DNA of 64,000 nt, from contig CAZBED010000001.1 in assembly GCA_964490845.1 (NCBI GenBank), positions 434,001 to 498,000 of the forward strand. Reading direction: 5' to 3'. Source of the stretch: JADJSS01 sp964490845 (GTDB lineage: Bacteria > Bacteroidota > Bacteroidia > Chitinophagales > JADIYW01). This document shows positions 25,928 to 33,908 of this stretch, piece after piece (the stretch's first letter is position 1; every line of letters starts with the position of its first letter). The notes below the pieces were generated by a model. The model was given only the letters and a program-made list of their open reading frames with translations, made no database searches and had not been told where the DNA came from. The translations under genes were made by a program, and so were the position numbers.

Positions 25928-27556
25928 TTATTCTGCTTCCAAATGGCAGAATTCAAATTTTTCACCATCAAACAAGCCTTTATCACTCAATTTTAGCTGA
26001 GGTATCACTAACAATGCCATGAACGACATGGACATAAATGGCGAGTGCAAGGTGCAACCTGATAGCCTGGCCATTTCCAGTAAAGCAGTATATTTTTCCG
26101 CAACTATTTCGCAACTGTCAGTACTCATTAATCCGGCAACAGGTAATGGCAATATCTTTGTATGTTCTCCATCCGTAACAGATAAACCGCCTCGTTTAGC
26201 AATGACCGCATTAGCGGCTTCACACATGCAGACATCATCGACTCCCACAACAATGATATTATGTGAATCATGTGCCACTGAGGATGCCAGAGCACCCTTC
26301 TTTAATCCAAAATTCTTTATAAAGGCGACCGCGACCGGTGCATCGTGATAACGATTGACAACAGCAATTTTCAGGATATCATTTTCTATTGAAGAAGAAG
26401 CAAATCCATATCCATCCCGCTTCACCGTTCCGATATGAGTTTTGGTAATCAGCTGGCCATCCAGCACCTCAATTACCTTCACTTTATTACTGGATGCTTT
26501 CAGTACGAAATCTTCAGGTTTTTTTTCACATATTGCAAAGTTATTGACTATCCTTTCAGGAGTAGTTTTCAAATTTGAAACACCCTCTTTTGCCACACAT
26601 TTTCCATCAATATGGGTTTCCAGAATTTTAAACTCCTCTAAATTATTTACCAGAATAAAATCTGCGGCATCTCCGACCCTTAACATGCCTACATTTAATT
26701 TGTAATGTAAAACGGGATTGATACAGGCAGCACGCAATACCTGAAACAAATCATAGCCTTTCGCCAATGCGCGTTTCACCAACAGATTGATATGACCAAG
26801 CAGTAAATCATCAGGATGTTTGTCATCTGAACAGAACATAATATCTTCCGGATAATCCGGTAATAAATCAATCAATGCCTCAAAGTTCCTGGCCGCACTG
26901 CCTTCGCGAATCAGTACTTTCATGCCCTGTCTTAATTTAAACAAGCCTTCTTCGTATGTAAAACATTCGTGGTCGGTGGTAATACCTGCAGCTATGTATT
27001 GCATAGCTTTCTCCCCTGTTAATCCCGGCGCATGCCCGTCAATTGGTTTATGGTATTTTTTTGCTACGGCAATTTTATTCATCACCAGTTTATCCTGAAA
27101 CAATACACCCGGATAGTTCATCATCTCCGCCAGGTATTTAATATCATCCAGCTGCATCAACTCATCAATATCTTCAGCCGTTATCTCGGCACCGGCGGTT
27201 TCGAAGCCGGTTGCCGGCACACAGGACGGTGCGCCGAAATTAAATTTTACCGGACTTTTTCGCGCATTTTCCAGCATGTAATAAACGCCTTCTTTTCCGA
27301 GTACATTTCCAATTTCATGCGGGTCGGAAACGGTTGCTACCGTACCGTGAACGACAGCTTTCATGGCGAATTCAGTAGGCAACAGCATGGAACTTTCAAT
27401 ATGTACATGCGCATCCGTAAACCCCGGCAGAATATATGTTTCAAATAGCTCATTTACTTTTTCGATAGATTTTATCTTACCTTTTTCGATAGTAATGGCG
27501 GCAGGGTAAATTTCCCTGTTAAAAATATCGATACAGTTAGCGGTTATGATGGTCAT
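25928..27556 (-). CDS. ade: Adenine deaminase
   Basis: 542-residue amidohydrolase that converts adenine to hypoxanthine. Metal site: FTDAHVHIESS (His50, His52), later GHAPGL and the CSDDKHPDDL segment; the C-terminal half has the family-specific VAHDSHNIIVVG and GGLSVTDGE stretches. The length fits YerA/Ade-type enzymes. It lies immediately after a terminator that ends the upstream gene, so it is probably transcribed separately, and converges on the DUF3570 gene with a 6-bp gap. Confidence 0.94.
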   Translation of the reverse strand: MTIITANCIDIFNREIYPAAITIEKGKIKSIEKVNELFETYILPGFTDAHVHIESSMLLPTEFAMKAVVHGTVATVSDPHEIGNVLGKEGVYYMLENARKSPVKFNFGAPSCVPATGFETAGAEITAEDIDELMQLDDIKYLAEMMNYPGVLFQDKLVMNKIAVAKKYHKPIDGHAPGLTGEKAMQYIAAGITTDHECFTYEEGLFKLRQGMKVLIREGSAARNFEALIDLLPDYPEDIMFCSDDKHPDDLLLGHINLLVKRALAKGYDLFQVLRAACINPVLHYKLNVGMLRVGDAADFILVNNLEEFKILETHIDGKCVAKEGVSNLKTTPERIVNNFAICEKKPEDFVLKASSNKVKVIEVLDGQLITKTHIGTVKRDGYGFASSSIENDILKIAVVNRYHDAPVAVAFIKNFGLKKGALASSVAHDSHNIIVVGVDDVCMCEAANAVIAKRGGLSVTDGEHTKILPLPVAGLMSTDSCEIVAEKYTALLEMARLSGCTLHSPFMSMSFMALLVIPQLKLSDKGLFDGEKFEFCHLEAE

Positions 27557-27568
27557 GATGGATTGAAT

Positions 27569-27597
27569 AAAAAAACTTCGCAGGAAACCCGCGAAGT
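27569..27597 (-). terminator. Rho-independent terminator of the carboxy(nor)spermidine synthase gene
   Basis: Arms ACTTCGC (27575-27581) and GCGAAGT (27591-27597) with inner GG/CC pairs; on the minus strand a run of seven T follows (27569-27575). It lies 52 bp after the stop at 27649 and just ahead of ade. Confidence 0.8.
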
Positions 27598-27648
27598 ATA
27601 AAGATAGTTATTTTTAAGCTGCCGGAACAAGTTCGGCAATACAGCCTG

Positions 27649-28848
27649 CTAATATTCGTGCGGCAACACCGGATTGATTTCTTCGTGCCAAGGCAAGCCG
27701 TATTTTCCCACCTGTGACATGAATGGATCCGGGTCCATCTCTTCGGTATTGTATACACCCGGTTTCATCCAGATGCCTTCCAGCATTAGTTTTGCTCCCA
27801 GCATAGCGGGAACACCGGTGGTATAACTCACTCCCTGCGCTTTACAATCGTTATACGCATCCTGATGTTTACAGTTATTCCAGATAAAGTAAGTTTTATC
27901 CTTTCCATCTTTAACGCCTTTTATCTGACAACCAATAGAAGTTTCTCCGGAATAATTTTCTCCCAGACTACCCGGCTCCGGCAGCAAGGCTTTCAGGAAT
28001 TCTATCGGAATTATTTCTCTGCCCTGAAACATAATGGGTTTGATGGATGTGATTCCAATATTCTGCATCACCTCCAGATGGGTTAGATATGCCTGTCCGA
28101 ATGTCATCCAGAAACGCGCCCGTTTGATGGTCGGAAAATTTTTCACCAGTGATTCCAGTTCTTCGTGGTACAATAAATAAGATTCTTTTGGCCCGATGTT
28201 CGGATATTCAATCGGCTTATGGATGGACATTGCCGGAATGATTTTCCATTCGCCATTTTCCCAGTATTTACCGTCCTGTGTGATTTCCCTTATATTAATC
28301 TCCGGATTAAAATTGGTAGCAAAAGCCTGTCCATGATCGCCCGCATTGCAATCGACGATATCCAGGTAATGGATTTCATCGAAATGATGTTTAGCGGCAT
28401 GTGCCACATAAATCTGGGATTGACCAGGGTCAAAACCACAACCCAGCAATGCCATGATTCCTTTTTCCCTGAACCGTTCCTGGTAGGCCCACTGCCAGCT
28501 GTATTCAAATTTCGCTTCATCCTTTGGCTCATAGTTTGCAGTATCTAAATAATGGACACCGGTTTCCAGACAAGCATCCATAATCGTCAGATCCTGATAT
28601 GGCAATGCGATGTTCATCACCAAATCCGGTTTAAAGGAATTTATCAGCGCAACGATTTCCGGAACATTATCCGCATCCAAAGCAGCAGTTTGTATCTTTA
28701 CATTTTTTATATCCGCCGCAATGGCATCACATTTGGATTTTGTACGGCTGGCCAGCATAATTTCGCTGAATACTTCAGGTACCTGTGCACATTTACGAAC
28801 GACTACGTTTCCTACGCCACCGGCGCCGATAATCAGAACTTTTCCCAT
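27649..28848 (-). CDS. Carboxynorspermidine/carboxyspermidine synthase (dehydrogenase)
   Basis: 399 residues of the saccharopine dehydrogenase family with the Rossmann motif VLIIGAGGVGNVV (GxGxxG near 8-13), NIALPYQD near 80, CGFDPGQSQIYVAHAAKH and GAKLMLEG near the end. This pattern is that of CANSDH/CASDH, which condenses aspartate semialdehyde with a diamine (diaminopropane or putrescine) using NADPH. Together with the decarboxylase at 21713-22840 it makes norspermidine or spermidine; in Bacteroidota spermidine is the usual product, which is inference here. It has its own candidate promoter and a strong terminator. Confidence 0.9.
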   Translation of the reverse strand: MGKVLIIGAGGVGNVVVRKCAQVPEVFSEIMLASRTKSKCDAIAADIKNVKIQTAALDADNVPEIVALINSFKPDLVMNIALPYQDLTIMDACLETGVHYLDTANYEPKDEAKFEYSWQWAYQERFREKGIMALLGCGFDPGQSQIYVAHAAKHHFDEIHYLDIVDCNAGDHGQAFATNFNPEINIREITQDGKYWENGEWKIIPAMSIHKPIEYPNIGPKESYLLYHEELESLVKNFPTIKRARFWMTFGQAYLTHLEVMQNIGITSIKPIMFQGREIIPIEFLKALLPEPGSLGENYSGETSIGCQIKGVKDGKDKTYFIWNNCKHQDAYNDCKAQGVSYTTGVPAMLGAKLMLEGIWMKPGVYNTEEMDPDPFMSQVGKYGLPWHEEINPVLPHEY

Positions 28849-28879
28849 TTTCTTACTTTTATTTTAAAAATTCAGAGCA

Positions 28880-28887
28880 CAAAGGTA
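28880..28887 (-). promoter_or_regulatory. Candidate -7 promoter element
   Basis: On the minus strand TACCTTTG matches TAnnTTTG, 31 nt before the ATG at 28848. It lies in the divergent gap before the membrane protein gene. Confidence 0.5.
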
Positions 28888-28973
28888 CAAAAAGATGAAT
28901 TCTTTTAGCGTGAAAAAACGTGTCGCATACTGAATTATATCCCTATATTTATACACATTTTGAACAGCCGGGA

Positions 28974-30509
28974 ATGAAACACAAAAAGATTGCTATTTTC
29001 ATAATTATCTGTTTGATTTACAACATTTTTATCTGTGGGAAGGGCGTTATGTCCATTCCCGATGAAAATGTCTATTACGAATCTGTTTTAGCGGTGGATG
29101 CCTTATTTCAAAAAGACATTAAGGGCTTCAGCGCTCATTTAAACAGTTCTCGGGGAAGGCCGGGAGAGTCTATTTTCAGGGTTCCGGCCGTGGTGCTGCA
29201 GGGGCTTTTGTATCATTTCAAAGGAATATCTCCAGCCAACCAGGATTCTCTGAAAATTCCTGTTTTTTTTAATATTCTGATAAACCTTGTTTTGTTGTTC
29301 GTTCTTTATCTTTTGGCTGAACGATTATTCCAAAATTCAAATTATGCGTTATTGACAGTCATTCTGTACAAATTATTAGTGAACTCGAATATTTACCTGC
29401 GGCATATCCTTCCATATGAGAAGTCACTATTGTGCCTGTTGTTCATTTTATATATTTATTTCAGTAAAAAGGAAAAAAGGATTTTAATTTATTTCGGATT
29501 CGGGTTGTTTTGCGGAATCTCCTTCACTATTTATCCGGGCTATTATTTTATTCCGGCATTCATCGGATTGACCGTCTTGACACAAGAATTTTTACTTTTA
29601 AAAAACATCCGCAGTTTTTTAATAAATGGTACAGTGATACTATCAGGATTCATTTTGACGATTGCCGCCTTCGAGGTATTTTCAAATATGGGAGGTGAAT
29701 CGTATTTGCTGGTGAGCAGGACGCTATCAGATACTATCAGCCAGGGTTCTTTTGATGAATCGCTGTTTTTTCCGGTCAAATACCTGTTGGAGGTGGAGAA
29801 ACTGCCGGGTATACTCCTTCTGATGACTGTAATTTTCATGTGTTTATTGCTGATAAAACAAATACTGCAAGAAAAAACATTTTCAGTTTTCGTCAACAAT
29901 CGCTTTTACTGGTTATTCATATTCAGCTTGCTCGGTATGCTTATTCATGGAATATCCGGAACTTTTTTCCACAAGATGGTTTTTTATGGCAGGCTGATGC
30001 ACCTGTATATGCCTTTTTTGGTGATTACACTGGTTTACCTTATCAGCAGGGTGAAATCAGAGAAATCCAAAGCTATTTTATTTACGGGTACCGTAATTAT
30101 TTTTTTTATCCACTTTCTTTTATTCACCATCAACTACCAACAATTAGGCTATCCGAAAAACATGTTGTACAGCATGAAAATTGACAACCGGAATTTCAGC
30201 AACCACCGGTTCTATTATGAATCATCGGATACCTTATTTACGGTTATGTCTCCCAATCCGCTTAATAAAAACACAGATTTCCCTTATCTGCCTGACAGCA
30301 ACTATTTACTGGTCAATTGCTGTTATTATTATCCTCAGGAAAACGCTGCCCGTTTCAAACCTTTTACCCCTTCCCCCGGCATGTTGTGTGTTGCAGACAA
30401 ACAGCATTACCAAACATTTCCGGCATATACATTTGAAGGATATAACCGCCTGGAGCGAGACAATATTAAAAAAAGGAAGTACCGGATTCAGTTTTACAAG
30501 ACCCGTTAA
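28974..30509 (+). CDS. Polytopic membrane protein, possible GT-C type glycosyltransferase
   Basis: 511 residues from the ATG at 28974, which directly starts a first membrane helix (IAIFIIICLIYNIFI); an upstream GTG at 28920 would add an unlikely 18-residue extension. About ten hydrophobic segments are seen to residue 400, then a soluble C-terminal domain. After the first helix comes SIPDENVYYES, an acidic loop like the DE motif of GT-C glycosyltransferases (ArnT/PMT type). The assignment to GT-C is tentative. Its stop overlaps that of the convergent ogt gene by 4 bp. Confidence 0.65.
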   Translation: MKHKKIAIFIIICLIYNIFICGKGVMSIPDENVYYESVLAVDALFQKDIKGFSAHLNSSRGRPGESIFRVPAVVLQGLLYHFKGISPANQDSLKIPVFFNILINLVLLFVLYLLAERLFQNSNYALLTVILYKLLVNSNIYLRHILPYEKSLLCLLFILYIYFSKKEKRILIYFGFGLFCGISFTIYPGYYFIPAFIGLTVLTQEFLLLKNIRSFLINGTVILSGFILTIAAFEVFSNMGGESYLLVSRTLSDTISQGSFDESLFFPVKYLLEVEKLPGILLLMTVIFMCLLLIKQILQEKTFSVFVNNRFYWLFIFSLLGMLIHGISGTFFHKMVFYGRLMHLYMPFLVITLVYLISRVKSEKSKAILFTGTVIIFFIHFLLFTINYQQLGYPKNMLYSMKIDNRNFSNHRFYYESSDTLFTVMSPNPLNKNTDFPYLPDSNYLLVNCCYYYPQENAARFKPFTPSPGMLCVADKQHYQTFPAYTFEGYNRLERDNIKKRKYRIQFYKTR

Positions 30510-30991
30510 AAAAGCAGCTGTAAGCCATTGGCAGTCTTATTTTCATGTTCAAGTAACCAGCGTTTGCGCCAGAGTCCCCCGGCATACCCCACCAAATCGT
30601 TGTTACTGCCAACCACCCGATGGCAAGGTACGATAATGGCAAAAGGATTTTTTCCATTCGCGGACGCTGCAGCCCTGATACATTTGGGGTCACCCAGTTT
30701 CTTGGCCAACTCCAGATATGTAATCGTTGAACCGTACGGAATGGCAAGCAACTGCAACCAGACTCTTTGCTGGAAGTCAGTCCCCGATAAATTTAACGGT
30801 AAATCAAAAACTTTCTTAGTGCCGGAAAAATAGGCCTCCAGGTCTGCCTTGGCGGAAATCGAAATATCATTTTCTTCCGAAATCTTTCGTTCAGCATCAT
30901 CTAAAAAATCTACAGACAGAATGGCGATATCACTCGCATTTATTTCTACCAGCCCGACAGATGTTTCTAAATAGGAAGTATAACTTTTCAT
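30506..30991 (-). CDS. ogt: Methylated-DNA--protein-cysteine methyltransferase
   Basis: 161-residue suicide DNA repair protein that removes methyl groups from O6-methylguanine. The active-site motif IVPCHRVV is near 120 with Asn-containing FAII before it; the HTH-like segment YGSTITYLELAKKLG and the family terminus GGLWRKRWLLEHE are present. I start it at the ATG at 30991; a TTG one codon upstream also opens the frame. Length fits Ogt rather than Ada. The frame shares its last 4 bp with the convergent membrane protein gene. Confidence 0.94.
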   Translation of the reverse strand: MKSYTSYLETSVGLVEINASDIAILSVDFLDDAERKISEENDISISAKADLEAYFSGTKKVFDLPLNLSGTDFQQRVWLQLLAIPYGSTITYLELAKKLGDPKCIRAAASANGKNPFAIIVPCHRVVGSNNDLVGYAGGLWRKRWLLEHENKTANGLQLLF

Positions 30992-31044
30992 CAAAGTGTA
31001 ACGATAAGTATTTTTTTTATTGCCCGGGATGCAGATTCTTCATA

Positions 31045-31977
31045 TTATTTTAAACTCTTGTAGTAAGAGAAAATATCATCTAAGGTACGTTTCGGCTTGA
31101 AATCAAACGTTTTAGCAAATAGGCTACCGTCAATGATTACAGGATATTTAAAATAATTTATCAGATACGGAGGAAAGGATTTCCACTTCAGGAGTTTAGC
31201 TATACCTTCTGTCAGTGCCGGCGGTATTGAGGGAATTTGGATGGTTTGTGCTCCGGAGGCTTTAATGGCATCCTGCAGGCTGATATAATCGTCCGGCGCC
31301 ACATTATATACTCCCGGTATGTTTTTTTCAAAAGCGAGGCAGATGGCATCCCGCATATCGTCGATGTGTATAAACTGCATCAAGGGTGAGAAGCCCCATA
31401 ATACAGGAGAGCGTTTTTCTGAAAACAACAGAGAGAATGTATTTCGCACACCGGGGCCGGCAATATTACACGGACGCAGCACCGTGATGTTCAATTCCGG
31501 GTGTTTGTACAAATAAATCGTCGACAAATTTTCCAACTCCACGGAATCCACTAAGTCCATTGTCAGCTCTGAAGCTTTCAATGGCGTAGTTTCATCAAGC
31601 AATGAAGGATTATAGGGGGATGCACCGTAAACAAAATACGTTGACATAACCAACGTTTTAGGCACATTATATTTGCGGGCTAAATCAAACAATTTCCTGG
31701 TACCAATTACATTGGCATTATACCGGGTAAACCGATTTAATTCCTGCGCGGAAATCCTCCCTAAATGAATGATACCGTCAAACTGATGTTCGCGAAAAAT
31801 ATCTTCAAATATTCGTTTATTAAAATCAACCTTATAACTCTCCACCGGGATACCCAAATCCACTTTTGTACGAAAATCTATGGCGATAATTTTGTAATCC
31901 TTTTTCAACTTATCGATTACTTTTTTTGCCAGTGCACCGGCTGCGCCGGTAACTAATATTTTCTTTTTCGGTTCCAT
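31045..31977 (-). CDS. NAD-dependent epimerase/dehydratase (extended SDR)
   Basis: 310 residues. The NAD-binding motif is ILVTGAAGALAKKV; the fold continues with the DGIIHLGR segment and the YKHPE region. The usual YxxxK reads YLYKH (about 155), so Tyr and Lys are both at or near position but with altered spacing, and catalytic competence should not be assumed. It is next to an acyltransferase gene on the same strand (45-bp gap), a pairing I know from Bacteroidota and Actinobacteria lipid loci. The substrate is unknown. Confidence 0.8.
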   Translation of the reverse strand: MEPKKKILVTGAAGALAKKVIDKLKKDYKIIAIDFRTKVDLGIPVESYKVDFNKRIFEDIFREHQFDGIIHLGRISAQELNRFTRYNANVIGTRKLFDLARKYNVPKTLVMSTYFVYGASPYNPSLLDETTPLKASELTMDLVDSVELENLSTIYLYKHPELNITVLRPCNIAGPGVRNTFSLLFSEKRSPVLWGFSPLMQFIHIDDMRDAICLAFEKNIPGVYNVAPDDYISLQDAIKASGAQTIQIPSIPPALTEGIAKLLKWKSFPPYLINYFKYPVIIDGSLFAKTFDFKPKRTLDDIFSYYKSLK

Positions 31978-32022
31978 AATTTTAATAAGTGAATTATTGA
32001 GTTATAGCATTGGAGAATATAA

Positions 32023-32868
32023 TTACTGCTTTTTTTGTTTTTGTGCCGCTTCATATTCTTCCCGTTTTTTCAAGCCTTCCTGTATCAGCTCATTGATAGC
32101 AGCTTTTACGATATCTACTCTTGTCTTTATATCGTGTTCTTTATAGACATCATTTTCGAACCGAATCGGCTTTCCAAAATAAATATACACTTTGGACGGA
32201 AAAATAAACGGAATAACCAAAGGCGCCACAGGCATCCCCAAAGCTTTTGCAAGGGGTTTGATATCGGCGTAAGAACGAATGGTTTCTTCCATTCCTATAA
32301 CAGCCACCGGTATAATCGGCGCATTATGTTTCATGGCTAAATGCATGAAACCTGTACCAAACCGCTGCAACTGGTATTTGTTCCTGTATAATTTATTAGA
32401 ACCCCTCACTCCCTCTGGAAAAGCGATAACGGCTTCCTCATTATCCAGCATGCGTTCACAATTCACCGGATCACCAATTACAGCTCCTACAGAACTCAGC
32501 CAGTTACCAATAAACGGCACGGAAGGCAGGAACCGTTCGACCATCGCTTTGGGTGCACGTGCGCCATAGGCATTGGTGAGCATCGCATATGCAACCAGCA
32601 TACCGTCAAAAGGAAGTTGTCCGCTGTGATTGGGTATAATCAGGCATCTGCCGTTTTTGGGAATATTTTCCAGACCAAAAGCTTCGACCTTATAGAAATT
32701 TTCATACAGGAATTTAGTAAAACGCATGTTGTTTTTCATATTCTTAATATTAAAACCCCATGCATCAAAACCATGAGAGCCTACCTTGTTTGGAAATACA
32801 TTTACATACTCCTCTACGGTAGGATCATTAAATATTTTACTGATAATAGATGGTTTGCCTTTTGCCAT
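32023..32868 (-). CDS. Lysophospholipid acyltransferase (PlsC-like)
   Basis: 281 residues with the acyltransferase motifs NHSGQLPFD (block I, HX5D-like with the Asp shifted one position), APKAMVE, and FPEGVRGSNK (block III), then PVAVIGMEE (block IV). It lacks a strong N-terminal anchor and has a Lys/Gln-rich tail. It probably acylates a glycerolipid or a related acceptor. It is upstream of, and probably cotranscribed with, the SDR gene. Confidence 0.85.
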   Translation of the reverse strand: MAKGKPSIISKIFNDPTVEEYVNVFPNKVGSHGFDAWGFNIKNMKNNMRFTKFLYENFYKVEAFGLENIPKNGRCLIIPNHSGQLPFDGMLVAYAMLTNAYGARAPKAMVERFLPSVPFIGNWLSSVGAVIGDPVNCERMLDNEEAVIAFPEGVRGSNKLYRNKYQLQRFGTGFMHLAMKHNAPIIPVAVIGMEETIRSYADIKPLAKALGMPVAPLVIPFIFPSKVYIYFGKPIRFENDVYKEHDIKTRVDIVKAAINELIQEGLKKREEYEAAQKQKKQ

Positions 32869-32957
32869 ATTAAATCCGATACTAATATTACTAAAAAAGT
32901 ATCAAATATTAATTAGCAAAGGCGTAATTTTACATTTTACTTAAATTACACACGTAT

Positions 32958-33818
32958 ATGAAACAAAACCGTAACCATAAGTTTATTGTGGTATTATTCT
33001 GTGCTGCCTTAGTCCTCTTTTCCTGTGAAAAAACAACCACCCCCTTAACATCGGATGAATTGTTGTTGTCAAAAAAATATGACCAGATTTGCTGCCTGAT
33101 GACGCACAATGCCATGAATAATACCGAAAAAGGGTTTACGTTTCCTAATCAGACACATTCCATTACCAATCAACTGAAGAACGGTGTACGCGGCCTGATG
33201 ATAGACACATATGACGGCAGCAATGGTGTAGCCTTAACCTATCACGGAACGCCTATCGTAGGGCAGCAGAAACTGGTAGATGTATTGCTGGAAATAAAGG
33301 ATTTTATGACTGAAAACCCCAAGGCGGTCATTTCCATTATTTTTGAAAACAATGGAAGCAATGTGCAGTTAAGAAAGGCCATTGACAGTATTGGTTTGGA
33401 CAAGTTTACATTTACCTATACAGGCACCTGGCCCACCTTACAGACTATGGTGGACAGCAACCAGCGATTAGTGTTGTTTGCGGAAAGTGATAAATCGCCG
33501 AATATTCCTTATATTAAACATGCCTGGTCGGCTATTTTCGACACAAAATACTCCTACAAGGCGGTCAGTGAATTTGATTGCGATGTGAACAGAGGCGGCT
33601 CCGGCACCAAAGAACTATATTTGATCAATCACTGGCTGGGAAATGCACTTGGCCTACCGGATAAAACATTGGCTCCGCAGGCTAATGTCAGATCAGTCGT
33701 GAGCAGGCGGGTGCAGGAATGCTCCACTGCTAACAGTCATTTCGTCAATTTTCTGGGCGTAGATTTTTATGAAATCGGTGATGCAAAGGCGGTAGTTGAT
33801 TCTATCAACGGGCTATAA
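32958..33818 (+). CDS. PI-PLC X domain-like lipoprotein
   Basis: 286 residues. Lipobox LVLFSC places the lipidated Cys at 23. The phosphodiesterase domain shows CLMTHNAMN (His50, first catalytic His), RGLMIDTYD and TYHGT (His96, second catalytic His), as in PI-PLC X domain proteins, then VISIIFEN. Bacterial members cleave phosphatidylinositol or related head groups; Bacteroidota proteins of this kind are exported to the envelope. The substrate is unknown. Divergent from the acyltransferase gene. Confidence 0.85.
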   Translation: MKQNRNHKFIVVLFCAALVLFSCEKTTTPLTSDELLLSKKYDQICCLMTHNAMNNTEKGFTFPNQTHSITNQLKNGVRGLMIDTYDGSNGVALTYHGTPIVGQQKLVDVLLEIKDFMTENPKAVISIIFENNGSNVQLRKAIDSIGLDKFTFTYTGTWPTLQTMVDSNQRLVLFAESDKSPNIPYIKHAWSAIFDTKYSYKAVSEFDCDVNRGGSGTKELYLINHWLGNALGLPDKTLAPQANVRSVVSRRVQECSTANSHFVNFLGVDFYEIGDAKAVVDSINGL

Positions 33819-33908
33819 TTTTTTCAACTCCTCAATTTTCTCAGCTATAGCCCGCAGGAGCGGTAATTATCTGTATTACCGGAATCTACTATGGCTAGTA
33901 CAAACTGT

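Noticed and set aside
28920..28973. GTG-initiated N-terminal extension of the membrane protein
   Set aside because: Adds polar residues before a normal first membrane helix; the ATG at 28974 gives a better start.
33809..33854. Inverted repeat CGGGCTATA / TATAGCCCG around the PI-PLC-like stop
   Set aside because: Loop of 28 nt and no T-run on the plus strand; not convincing as a terminator.
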